Positions 15,950-24,251 of a stretch of DNA of 32,331 nucleotides are shown in pieces (the stretch's first letter is position 1; each line of letters opens with the position of its first letter). Made by a program: the position numbers and the translations under genes. Below the pieces are notes generated by a model. That model did no database searches, had not been told where the DNA came from, and saw nothing but the letters and a program-made list of their open reading frames with translations. Source of the stretch: Candidatus Sulfotelmatobacter sp. (GTDB lineage: Bacteria > Acidobacteriota > Terriglobia > Terriglobales > Acidobacteriaceae); assembly GCA_030040965.1 (NCBI GenBank), contig JASHOT010000271.1, forward strand, positions 1-32,331, in the 5' to 3' direction.

Positions 15950-17107
15950 TCACGATCTTGTCGCTGGCATACGGCCCGTCAACTTCCTGATCAGTTCAGT
16001 TTCGGAGGAGTCGTAGGGCGTTCCATCCCTGCGAAAAATATCGTGAAACCATGGCTTGGGCTCGGCCGTGTACGTCTTTTCCCACGAGTCCCAGGGATAG
16101 ATCGTCTGCGTTTTACCGCTTACGAATCCCCAATTGTAGGCGCCCACTCGCTCCTGTTTGAGAACAGGAAGGATCGCGGCAAATGTGCTGCCCAACGGAC
16201 GCGCCATGTACTCGGTGCAGATGATCGGCCGCTGGAAGCGGCGTAGCGATTCGATTCTTCTTTTCATCTCGTCCGGCGGACCGTAGCAATGAAAAGTGAT
16301 GACATCAGAGTTCTCAAGTTGAAATCTCGCCATCTCGCTCAGCCCCGTCTCCGACCAGTCGTCTTTCCAAACACCGCTAGTCAGTGGCTGTGTGGGACGT
16401 GCACTGCGAGCCCATTGCCATTCTCGTTTCAGAAGCTCGAGTGCTACCTCCGCCTTGTTGGGGAGCTCCCGACGTCCGTACTGATCGCTGCCGTTGTCCG
16501 GTTCGTTCATCAGGTCCCAGATCACAACCCGACGATCGTTGCGAAAATGAGAAATCACACCGACGATGTACGGCCTCACCTCGGCGTCCCAGCGCGACGG
16601 ATCCTTCAAGACGTCAGCTCCGGGAGCCTGCACCCAGCCCGAATTATGAACATGAGGACGCGGCTCACGCTGCTTTCCCAGCTTCGGGTGCGGATCCCAA
16701 ACTGAATCGAGCAAAACAAACATGATGCGGATGTGATGCTTGTCCGCTACGCCTAAGAACTCGTCCATGCGCGTGAGGAAACCGGCCGAATCCTGTTGCC
16801 AAAGCAGATTGTGGAGAAAGACCCGCATCGTGTTCATCCCCAGTCCTTCGGCCCAGCCCAGTTCGCGATCGATTGTCGGCAGATCAAACGTATCGGCTTG
16901 CCACATTTCAAGTTGATTAATCGCAGTGCTGGGGATGAAATTACTGCCTACAAGCCATGGTTGCTGCGCATACCACTCTTGCGCCCGTTGCGGCGACCAT
17001 CGCTCTCCGGGCGCAGCCCCATCGCCCCCAACATTCTGTGAAGCAAAGCAGAACACAGTACAGAAAAAGAAAATTGCGCTCACGGTCCAGCTCATTTTTT
17101 GTAACAT
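15950..17107 (-). CDS. Secreted cellulase-family (GH5-like) glycoside hydrolase
   Basis: Predicted exported retaining beta-glycosidase. The ATG at 17107 is preferred over two ATGs up to 36 bp upstream because GGGAG sits five bases before it, and the 385-residue product begins with a clean signal peptide (MLQKMSWTVSAIFFFCTVFC, cleavage near FAS-QN). The clan GH-A barrel shows the acid/base Glu202 in VIWDLMNEPDN and the nucleophile Glu299 in IICTEYMARPLG. NFIPSTAINQLEMWQ and LGMNTMRVFLHNLLWQ recur in proteins annotated as GH5-like or 'beta-xylanase'. The substrate is not certain: a beta-mannan or beta-glucan fits. The GH27 gene lies 69 bp upstream on the same strand, so mannan side-chain plus backbone cleavage (galactomannan) is an attractive but unproven pairing. 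Confidence 0.87.
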   Translation of the reverse strand: MLQKMSWTVSAIFFFCTVFCFASQNVGGDGAAPGERWSPQRAQEWYAQQPWLVGSNFIPSTAINQLEMWQADTFDLPTIDRELGWAEGLGMNTMRVFLHNLLWQQDSAGFLTRMDEFLGVADKHHIRIMFVLLDSVWDPHPKLGKQREPRPHVHNSGWVQAPGADVLKDPSRWDAEVRPYIVGVISHFRNDRRVVIWDLMNEPDNGSDQYGRRELPNKAEVALELLKREWQWARSARPTQPLTSGVWKDDWSETGLSEMARFQLENSDVITFHCYGPPDEMKRRIESLRRFQRPIICTEYMARPLGSTFAAILPVLKQERVGAYNWGFVSGKTQTIYPWDSWEKTYTAEPKPWFHDIFRRDGTPYDSSETELIRKLTGRMPATRS

Positions 17108-17176
17108 GCGTTCTCCCGTAGCACGTCTTTTCATCTTGATCACCCAATGCAGTGGCTAGCCTTTCCCAGCAGCAAA

Positions 17177-18607
17177 CTATCTCGTCAGCCTGTACAGCAC
17201 ACAACTGTGGGGCGCCAGAGAAATCGCCAACGACTGACGAGCACCAAGATTCTGCCGCTGCCACAGATCGCGTACGTTATATCGAGGGTCCTCCAGCCCG
17301 AGCTTGTTCCATTCATAGTGAACGGCCTGGGTGTTCTCGCTCCGGTTGAAGACAGCGACAAAAAATTGCTTCTGCTCCGGCGCCCGCGCCGTCCAGACCA
17401 CGATGTCATCGCCGCCGATGACCTGGTGATTGTCGTACGAGTGTTGATCAACGAAAAGGACCTCCGCGTTCGTCAGCAATGCCTTCGTCCATTCGTCGGA
17501 CTGCGGAAGATTTCCTCCCATCATCAGCGGAGAACGAGACATGCACCATAAGGTGAAAAGCATGCGTTGCTCGTCATGCGTAAGCCGCGAGATTCGCGCG
17601 TTCCCGCCCCATCCGGGCGCCGGCCCCAGATAGCCGATCGGCAGCATGTCCGCGTCCGGCCAGTGTCCCGGTTGCGATTCAGTCGCCCATTTTGCCGCTC
17701 GAGGAAACTGGTCATTCAAACCCTGCGGATACGCGACATTACTGTGCCATAAATCCCATACGTCGTCGGATATTCGCCACATCTCTGCGTAGGAGCGCAA
17801 CTCCGCGACTTTGTCGATCGGCGCTTCCCCGGGAGACAAACTCAACACAATCGGCCGGCCCGTCTTGCGCAAAGCCAAACTCAGCATGCGGATGTCATCA
17901 CCCTTATACGGCCGGCTCGCCATGCAATCGGCTTTCACAAAATCCACACCCCAACTTGCGTACAGTGCGGCGATCGAGTCGTAATACGCCTGGGCTGCAG
18001 ATTTTGCCGCGTCGGTTCCATAGTTGTCGTAATTCCAGGGACAGGTATCGGAACGGTTCGCGGCAGCATCGGCACGATACGGAGAACCAGCGATCGGCAG
18101 TTTCTTTTCGACCGCCTCCCTCGGAATGCCACGCAGAACATGAATGCCAAACTTCAGGCCAAGCGAGTGGATGTAATCCGCTAGCGGCTTGAAGCCGGCA
18201 CCCCTTGCGGACGATAGAAACCGCGCCGGGTCGGGAATATAACGTCCGTCGCCGTCGATGTGATAGCGGGCGTTTTTCGAATTTCCTTCGGGAGTTGGAT
18301 TTGCTACAAACCACTCCATGTCGACGACCACGTACTGCCAGCCGTAGCTCTTCAGGTTGCGCGCCATCCATTCGGCATTTGCCCTCACATCTGTTTCAGT
18401 CACCGTGGTGCCGAACGAATCCCAGCTGTTCCATCCCATGGGTGGAGTTGGAGCCAGGACCGTGTCTGAAGCCTCTGCATTTACGGGGGAGGAAAAATCA
18501 TTTGTTATGGGATGAATCGAAGACGGTTCCCAGGCGCCACCGAACGTGATGATCAGCGGTGGGATTGAGATCAACAGAACGCGGATCAAAGGAAAAGTAC
18601 GGAGCAT
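17177..18607 (-). CDS. GH27 alpha-galactosidase-like enzyme, secreted
   Basis: Retaining alpha-galactosidase (or a related alpha-glycosidase) predicted to be exported. The barrel starts at PTPPMGWNSWDSFGTTVTE, the family signature. The nucleophile is Asp227 in VDFVKADCMAS and the acid/base is Asp282 in MWRISDDVWDLW. The C-terminal antiparallel beta domain (VVWTARAPEQKQFFVAVFN) is complete. I place the start at the ATG at 18607, which gives a signal-like MLRTFPLIRVLLISIPPLI and 476 residues; a GTG at 18670 would give 497 residues with an unusual leader, and neither has a good Shine-Dalgarno. It is followed after 69 bp by the GH5-like gene, probably in one transcript. The specificity within GH27 (galactose or another sugar) cannot be read directly. 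Confidence 0.9.
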   Translation of the reverse strand: MLRTFPLIRVLLISIPPLIITFGGAWEPSSIHPITNDFSSPVNAEASDTVLAPTPPMGWNSWDSFGTTVTETDVRANAEWMARNLKSYGWQYVVVDMEWFVANPTPEGNSKNARYHIDGDGRYIPDPARFLSSARGAGFKPLADYIHSLGLKFGIHVLRGIPREAVEKKLPIAGSPYRADAAANRSDTCPWNYDNYGTDAAKSAAQAYYDSIAALYASWGVDFVKADCMASRPYKGDDIRMLSLALRKTGRPIVLSLSPGEAPIDKVAELRSYAEMWRISDDVWDLWHSNVAYPQGLNDQFPRAAKWATESQPGHWPDADMLPIGYLGPAPGWGGNARISRLTHDEQRMLFTLWCMSRSPLMMGGNLPQSDEWTKALLTNAEVLFVDQHSYDNHQVIGGDDIVVWTARAPEQKQFFVAVFNRSENTQAVHYEWNKLGLEDPRYNVRDLWQRQNLGARQSLAISLAPHSCVLYRLTR

Positions 18608-19078
18608 TATTTCAGGTCGACTGCACAATGCCAGCAGAGAAGCGAAAATATATCCTAATTTGCTTGCCACGTTACACTTTTTGCATAAAGGTGAACCAAA
18701 CGGCCATGCGGGTAAGTATGGCGGGCGTGGCTTCGTGCCGAAAAGAAAGGACTGGCTGCCACGATCTGCGTAAACGTTCCCGGAACTAACTGAGTCAATC
18801 TGTTGTGTGGAAGTGTCGTCTGGATTCAGCGCAGAAGCACCGAAATAAACTGCGCTGATATCCTTGTTTTAGAAAGTAAAGAAGGCTCTTGCACAGTTTC
18901 GGACAGCCAAACGTGCTGCCCATTTCCGGGTAGACGGCAGGCCCCACGAACCTGTGCTAAGATGCGGAAACGTTTTCGACGAATCCGCGAATCGTCGCTG
19001 GGGGATACAAGCTTCTTCCGTTGCTTAAAGTCCCAGGCCGATACGTGGAAAAACCTCTATTCTTGAATCGGAGAATGT
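18608..19078. other. 471-bp divergent intergenic region, GH27 versus isomerase gene
   Basis: This is the longest non-coding stretch in the window. No ORF here has a recognisable protein or start signal. It must contain the promoters of both flanking genes. On the right side a candidate extended -10 and a LacI-like palindrome occur at 18958-18977. Near the middle, GTTCCCGGAAC (18776-18786) is a short perfect palindrome of unknown meaning. I saw no tRNA, riboswitch or repeat array. Confidence 0.6.
18958..18977 (+). promoter_or_regulatory. Candidate -10 box with overlapping LacI-family operator
   Basis: TAAGAT at 18958-18963 is preceded by TGTGC, near an extended -10 element; no good -35 is present. 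Three bases later, GGAAACGTTTTC (18966-18977) is a near-perfect palindrome centred on CG, the usual shape of a LacI/GalR-family operator. It would cover the predicted transcription start, a position suited to repression. The isomerase ATG is about 100 bases downstream. No LacI-type regulator gene is in the window. Confidence 0.4.
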
Positions 19079-20509
19079 ATGGCCACCAAGAAGATGACGA
19101 TGGGCCTGATTGTAGGCAATCGAGGATTCTTTCCCGACCATCTTGCCAAGAGCGGGAGAGAGGAGATGCTGGGAGTACTACAGGCCGCGGGCATCGAGGT
19201 GGTGGCGCTGACTCCGCAAGAGAGCAAATACGGAGCCGTGGAAACGCGCGAAGAATCGCACCGTTGCGCCGATCTTTTCAAGCGCAATCGGGAACGCATC
19301 GACGGAATTATCGTCACTCTACCGAACTTTGGCGAAGAGCGAGCCATCGCCGACACCTTGCGTCTGGCCGATCTGCGCGTCCCGGTGCTCGTTCAGGCGA
19401 CGCCCGACGAACCCCAAAAAATGACCATCGCTTCCCGCCGCGATAGTTTTTGCGGAAAGATGTCAGCCTGCAACAATCTTCGACAATACGGCATTCCCTA
19501 TTCCATCACCACCCTGCACACCGAGGCTCCAGACTCGCCCGAGTTTGCCCACGACCTGCGCTGGTTCGCGGCCGTATGCCGCATCGTGAATGGTTTTCGC
19601 AATCTTCGTGTGGGGGCGATTGGCGCTCGTCCAACGGCATTCAATACTGTCCGCTACAGCGAAAAAATACTCGAGTCACAAGGCATCTCCATCGAGACCC
19701 TGGATCTTTCCGAGGTTCTGGGCCGCATCGAGCGGATGAAGGACAACGATGATCGCGCCCAGGCCAAGCTTTCGTCGATCACAAAGTACGTCGACGCGAG
19801 CAGCGTTCCCGCGCCAGCTCTAATGAAGATGGCCAAGCTGGGTGCGGTGATCGATCAATGGATGGCAGCCACGGAGGTGAAGATCAGCGCAGTTCAGTGC
19901 TGGACGTCGCTCGAAGAGAATCTTGGAGTCGTGCCTTGCACCGTTATGAGCATGATGAGCAACGAACTGCTCTCCAGCGCATGCGAGGTCGACATTTGCG
20001 GTGTGCTGGGCATGCATGCCCTGCAGCTCGCTTCCGGAACTCCATCGGCGCTTCTCGACTGGAACAACAACTACGGGTCCGATCCCAACAAAGCCGTCTG
20101 CTTCCACTGTTCGAACCTGCCCAAACATTTCTTCCGCTCGGTGAAGATGGATTTTCAGGAGATCATCGCGGGCACGGTGGGCAAGGAGAACACATTCGGC
20201 ACCTGCGTGGGCTTGATCAAGCCCGATCCCATGAGCTTCGCCCGCTTTTCTACCGACGACACGTCAGGCAAGATGCGCGGCTACGTCGGCGAAGGACGAT
20301 TCACCGACGACGCGCTCAATACCTTTGGCGGCGCAGGAGTTGTCGAGATTCCGGATCTACAGCGCCTGCTCCATTTCATCTGCGAGCGGGGCTTTGAGCA
20401 CCACGTCGCGGCCAATCTTTCAACCGTGGCATCGTCCGTCTACGAAGCCACGACCCGCTATTTGGGCTGGGACATCCACTGGCACGACTGCCCGAACGGA
20501 GCCTGCTGA
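19079..20509 (+). CDS. L-fucose/L-arabinose isomerase-family protein
   Basis: Cytoplasmic protein of 476 residues related to the COG2407 fucose-isomerase group, expected to interconvert an aldose and a ketose using Mn2+ or a similar metal. Likely metal ligands, matched by order to FucI, are Glu279 or Glu280 (TSLEENLG), Asp305 (CEVDICG) and a His at 441-442 (FEHHVAANL). The N-terminal half is Rossmann-like (GLIVGNRGFFPD, GIIVTLPNFGEERAI, VPVLVQATPDEP). It is shorter than E. coli FucI (about 590), as usual for this subgroup. GGAG five bases before the ATG fixes the start. A possible LacI-type operator lies upstream. It converges on the TonB-receptor gene with 39 bp between stops. The sugar is unknown, so I give no symbol. 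Confidence 0.82.
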   Translation: MATKKMTMGLIVGNRGFFPDHLAKSGREEMLGVLQAAGIEVVALTPQESKYGAVETREESHRCADLFKRNRERIDGIIVTLPNFGEERAIADTLRLADLRVPVLVQATPDEPQKMTIASRRDSFCGKMSACNNLRQYGIPYSITTLHTEAPDSPEFAHDLRWFAAVCRIVNGFRNLRVGAIGARPTAFNTVRYSEKILESQGISIETLDLSEVLGRIERMKDNDDRAQAKLSSITKYVDASSVPAPALMKMAKLGAVIDQWMAATEVKISAVQCWTSLEENLGVVPCTVMSMMSNELLSSACEVDICGVLGMHALQLASGTPSALLDWNNNYGSDPNKAVCFHCSNLPKHFFRSVKMDFQEIIAGTVGKENTFGTCVGLIKPDPMSFARFSTDDTSGKMRGYVGEGRFTDDALNTFGGAGVVEIPDLQRLLHFICERGFEHHVAANLSTVASSVYEATTRYLGWDIHWHDCPNGAC

Positions 20510-20548
20510 ACCAGCATTGCCGGCTAATCGCAGGTGACCAGCTGCAGA

Positions 20549-23500
20549 CTAAAAGCTGAATCGAGCTCCCAGCACGACAACGCGCCCGGTCAGACAGCCC
20601 GCAATCGTGCCGAAGTTCGGGGCGGTGATATTGTTCGTCATCTCGGTTGGGTTGAAGTTCAAATTGTTGAATAGATTGAAAACATCCATCTGCAACTCGA
20701 TTCTTGCGCCTTCTCCCAACACACGATTGTTGGGCAGCCCAAATCCTTTGGCTATGGTTGCATCCACGTCTCTGTAGCCGGGCATGTTCAGAGAGTTGCG
20801 CAGGACGCCGGGCGGCTGAGGAACGGATGTTCCCGCGGCCGGAGTGCCTGTGTAAGAGGTGTACGTTGGGGTGGAGAAATACGCCGTGCCTCCCAGCGGA
20901 AAGTTTGAAGTCGCTGGCGCCTTGAATGCATTGTTGCTGGTGCTCGTACCCGCTCCACCCAGATAGCTGCCCGGAAATAACGAAGTATACGTGCCATTGT
21001 CGGTATACAAGCTTCCGTTATTCACGCTCACTACGGGAGTCCAGGGAAAACCGGAATGCAGGTTGAAGATGCCGCTCAGCGACCAGTCCCCCACAATTTT
21101 CTCAATCCATTGCCGGTTGGCGTGGAAGAACACCGGCTGCCACATGCCATAAATTCTGAGCGCCTTGGCTACGTTGTAATCGGATCGCCCGTAATCGAGA
21201 TTAAGGTCATAGGGATAGGGCTGGAAAAAATACGGACCGGAACTCGTATCCATGCTCTTGGACCAAGTGAATTGCCCGTCGGCAAGAAACTGACGCGACA
21301 ACTGATGCTTCAGCTCAGCCAGCAAGGCGTTGTAGTTCGCCCGTCCGTTGACGTTCCAGTAGTCGCCACCAGCGATCTGAGGATTTTGCGCGTAGCCAAG
21401 CGTTGCCGGGACGGCAGTCGGGGTTTCATGGAAAAAAATGTTGTGTGACACGCTGCCTTGATAGCCGAGCGTGGCGATCAACTGATGCGCCAGCTCATCT
21501 TCCACTTCGAACGAGTAATGATGTACCAGCATCGTGGGCAAATGGGTGGGGAAAACTTCGATATTGAGGCCGGTGCCGCTGGTGGGCAAGCCGTTCGGCC
21601 CGAACGCAACGACCGTGTTCGGATTCGCCGGGTAAGTTAAGAGTGAATTTGTGGTTGCGGCGGTTTGATACACAATGCCCGGGTTCGGCGAACTCGGCGC
21701 GGACATGGTGAAGGTCGGAAAGACGACCAGGCCGGGATTCGCCACAATGCTGGATGAAATCGCGATTTCTTCCTGGTTGTAGTTGAGGCCGTAACCACCG
21801 CGCAGCACGAGCTTGTCGTTGAAGCGGCCCGGACTCCAGTCGACGCCGATCTCGGGACCAAAGTTATCCTTCTGTGGAGTCCATGAATTGCCCCTGCCGA
21901 TCGTGAGTCCGGTGAGATAGTTCGCACCCGCGCCCGGCGTGGCTACAAACATGTTGTTCTCTTTGGAGTAAAGCGGTCCAAAGTATGACCATCGCAATCC
22001 GGCGTTGATGGTCAGATTTTTGCGAAGTTTGAAGTCGTCCTGGACAAAAAATCCCCAGAAATTTTCGCGGTCATCCTGACGCTGGGTTGTAGGCAAGCCA
22101 GTCATGGGATTGAAGCTGCCCTTTTCCTGCTGCGGTGCGTCATTGAGAAAATCCCAGATGTTGAAGAAGAAATAGCTGGGCACGCCGCTTGAAACGTTGT
22201 TCTGGAGATAAAACAGGCGAGTCAGTTCTCCGCCAAACTTGAGTGTGTGTCGGCTGATGATCTTGGTCGCCACGTCTTTGAAGCTATAGGTCCACTGATT
22301 GAGGATGCTGCCGACATTTGGACCGAACGAGCTGGGCGTGATGCTGCCGGTCATATCGATGTTATCGGTCGGCAGTCCGACGGGGGATTGAGGATTATCA
22401 GCGACTTCGTTCCATCGATAGCCGGCAGCGTTGGCGCGCGCTTCATTGAGAAATGTTGAGGAGATCGTGCGATTCCAGATTATCGAAAAAGCGTCGTTGA
22501 CCTGGTCGTGATGGAACAGATCGTAGCCGCGGTTTCCGTTGTAATCGGTTTTGGTCAGCGGGACCCAATAGAGGGCAAATGCGATGTGGTCTTTGTTGGT
22601 CAGATTCGCATCGACGCGGCCGTTGTACTGGGTTGCCGTAAAGCTTGTCGCATTCAAGGTCAGGTAATTGGCAAGGTCGGCCACTGCGCCAAGGCCACTA
22701 CCGACGCCGGGAGTGGCACTGCTGGTCCAGGTCGGGTCTTGCGTTCCGAGAGGCGTTGTCAACGGAGTTCCAACATTAATTCCCTGCCCCGCAATGGTGA
22801 CGCAATCCACTCCTTCGCTGAGCCCGGCGGTTGTGCAGTTGGCAGCCGGATTCAGAGTACCGACCACAGGATTGCCGGGGAAGGAAAGATACTTTGCTGC
22901 AATGCTCCCGGTAGGGGCCAGGGCATCGAAGGCCGCAGTGTCATACCAGCCGTTCCCCTGGACTAGAACTGTAGGCTCGCGAACGGTTTCATAGTTGAAG
23001 AAGGCAAAGACCTTATTTTTCCAAATCGGCCCGCCGAGGCTGCCGCCAAACTGGTTAAATCTGTTGTCGTCTCGGGTAAGGGGAAGGGTAAAACCGTTGA
23101 ACGGTTGAACGGCATTCAGATTGGGTTGATGGGTGGTATAGAAAAGGCTGCCATGAAACTGGTTGGTGCCACTCTTGGATGTAATTTGAATTTGCGCGCC
23201 AGAGAAGCGGCCGTACTCCGCGTCATAGGAATTGGTGACGACCTGGACGTTATCGACTGAATCTTCCGACGGTGTGATTACGGTGGAACCGCCCCACACG
23301 GCGCTGACCGTGCTGATGCCATCAATCGATATGCCGTTGTTTTCGGTCTGATTGCCGTTGGCGATGATCTGCGCTCCGTTTTCAGTCTTGAAAATGCCGT
23401 CGTTGCCTCCAGACTGCCCGCCGCCGGTCTGAGTACCGGGGAGGTTGTAGTTGTCGGTGCTGCTTGCCTGAGAGTTATCGCCGAATGACCCCGGAGCAAG

Positions 23501-23980
23501 CTGCGCCAACTTCATGACGTCTCTGCCAAACGAAGGCATGTGCTCGATTTGATTGCTGCTGATCGTGCCGCTGATTGTGGCTGTGTCCGTATCCAGCGCC
23601 TCGGTCGTGCCAGAAACAGAGACGGTCTGTTGGACCTCACCTATCTCAAGTTGTATGTCGAGAGCATTCGGCTGCTCAGGAATGATCTGCACGCGGTCGA
23701 AAACTCTTTTCTTGAAGCCTTGCGCCTCGGCCGTCAGGCGATATGGTGCCGGCTGCAGTGCATTGAATTGGTAGATGCCGTTGGCATCAGAGACCGAGAC
23801 CAGAGTCTGGTTTGTGTCCAGGTCGGTGAGACTTACTTTCGCACCGGGAACGACCGCACCCGATGCATCCGTAACGGTTCCGCGCAAAGATCCGCGAAAT
23901 TGGGCGTGGAGAATCCCGCCCAGTAACATTGTGCAAAACGCAACTTTTACAAATTGGACTGAAAACGGTCGCCGCGTCAT
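20549..23980 (-). CDS. Oar-like TonB-dependent outer-membrane receptor
   Basis: Outer-membrane beta-barrel of 1143 residues for energised uptake of a large solute. After a signal peptide (cleavage near LHA-QF), residues about 28-110 form a carboxypeptidase-regulatory-like domain (FRGSLRGTVTDASGAVVPGA, YQFNALQPAPYRLTAEAQGF). A plug domain (about 125-260, including MPSFGRDVMKLAQLAPG and SYDAEYGRFSGAQIQITSKS) and a long barrel follow, ending in GARFSF with the terminal aromatic expected for outer-membrane insertion. I see no obvious TonB box and no SusD partner, which is the normal state of the acidobacterial receptors of this class. AGGAG five bases before the ATG supports the start. The glucoamylase-like enzyme is encoded about 270 bp upstream on the same strand, so a glycan ligand is plausible but not shown. 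Confidence 0.93.
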   Translation of the reverse strand: MTRRPFSVQFVKVAFCTMLLGGILHAQFRGSLRGTVTDASGAVVPGAKVSLTDLDTNQTLVSVSDANGIYQFNALQPAPYRLTAEAQGFKKRVFDRVQIIPEQPNALDIQLEIGEVQQTVSVSGTTEALDTDTATISGTISSNQIEHMPSFGRDVMKLAQLAPGSFGDNSQASSTDNYNLPGTQTGGGQSGGNDGIFKTENGAQIIANGNQTENNGISIDGISTVSAVWGGSTVITPSEDSVDNVQVVTNSYDAEYGRFSGAQIQITSKSGTNQFHGSLFYTTHQPNLNAVQPFNGFTLPLTRDDNRFNQFGGSLGGPIWKNKVFAFFNYETVREPTVLVQGNGWYDTAAFDALAPTGSIAAKYLSFPGNPVVGTLNPAANCTTAGLSEGVDCVTIAGQGINVGTPLTTPLGTQDPTWTSSATPGVGSGLGAVADLANYLTLNATSFTATQYNGRVDANLTNKDHIAFALYWVPLTKTDYNGNRGYDLFHHDQVNDAFSIIWNRTISSTFLNEARANAAGYRWNEVADNPQSPVGLPTDNIDMTGSITPSSFGPNVGSILNQWTYSFKDVATKIISRHTLKFGGELTRLFYLQNNVSSGVPSYFFFNIWDFLNDAPQQEKGSFNPMTGLPTTQRQDDRENFWGFFVQDDFKLRKNLTINAGLRWSYFGPLYSKENNMFVATPGAGANYLTGLTIGRGNSWTPQKDNFGPEIGVDWSPGRFNDKLVLRGGYGLNYNQEEIAISSSIVANPGLVVFPTFTMSAPSSPNPGIVYQTAATTNSLLTYPANPNTVVAFGPNGLPTSGTGLNIEVFPTHLPTMLVHHYSFEVEDELAHQLIATLGYQGSVSHNIFFHETPTAVPATLGYAQNPQIAGGDYWNVNGRANYNALLAELKHQLSRQFLADGQFTWSKSMDTSSGPYFFQPYPYDLNLDYGRSDYNVAKALRIYGMWQPVFFHANRQWIEKIVGDWSLSGIFNLHSGFPWTPVVSVNNGSLYTDNGTYTSLFPGSYLGGAGTSTSNNAFKAPATSNFPLGGTAYFSTPTYTSYTGTPAAGTSVPQPPGVLRNSLNMPGYRDVDATIAKGFGLPNNRVLGEGARIELQMDVFNLFNNLNFNPTEMTNNITAPNFGTIAGCLTGRVVVLGARFSF

Positions 23981-24084
23981 ACGTACTCCTGTGTCTGGGC
24001 GGTCCCTCAGGAGTCGGTGTTTCGCCCCACCGTTTCACTGACAGCGAGAGCCATGAAGACGCTGAATTTGAGAGTCGCTCCGTG

Positions 24085-24113
24085 CTTATAACAGCTGCGG
24101 CCGAGCAAATCAC
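24085..24113 (-). promoter_or_regulatory. Candidate sigma-70-type promoter of the TonB-receptor gene
   Basis: On the minus strand GTGATT (24113-24108) and TATAAG (24090-24085) are separated by exactly 17 bp, about 105 bases before the receptor ATG. The -10 matches consensus at five of six positions, the -35 at three (TGA core). The rest of the 271-bp gap up to the neighbouring stop shows only a weak five-pair hairpin near 24020-24037. Confidence 0.35.
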
Positions 24114-24251
24114 TACGCTGAGAACCGTATTTGGACGAAGAAAAACGCTGGGTATGAAAACGGGCGATGCCGAATACTGGAAATGGAACCAGCCTCCTGA
24201 AGTTAGGAGAGCAAGAACGCTCAATCCTCTGTCGCCATTACAGGAGCGTAT

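Noticed and set aside
24014-24040. Hairpin upstream of the TonB-receptor gene as a riboswitch
   Set aside because: Only about five base pairs form, and no known riboswitch core was recognised.
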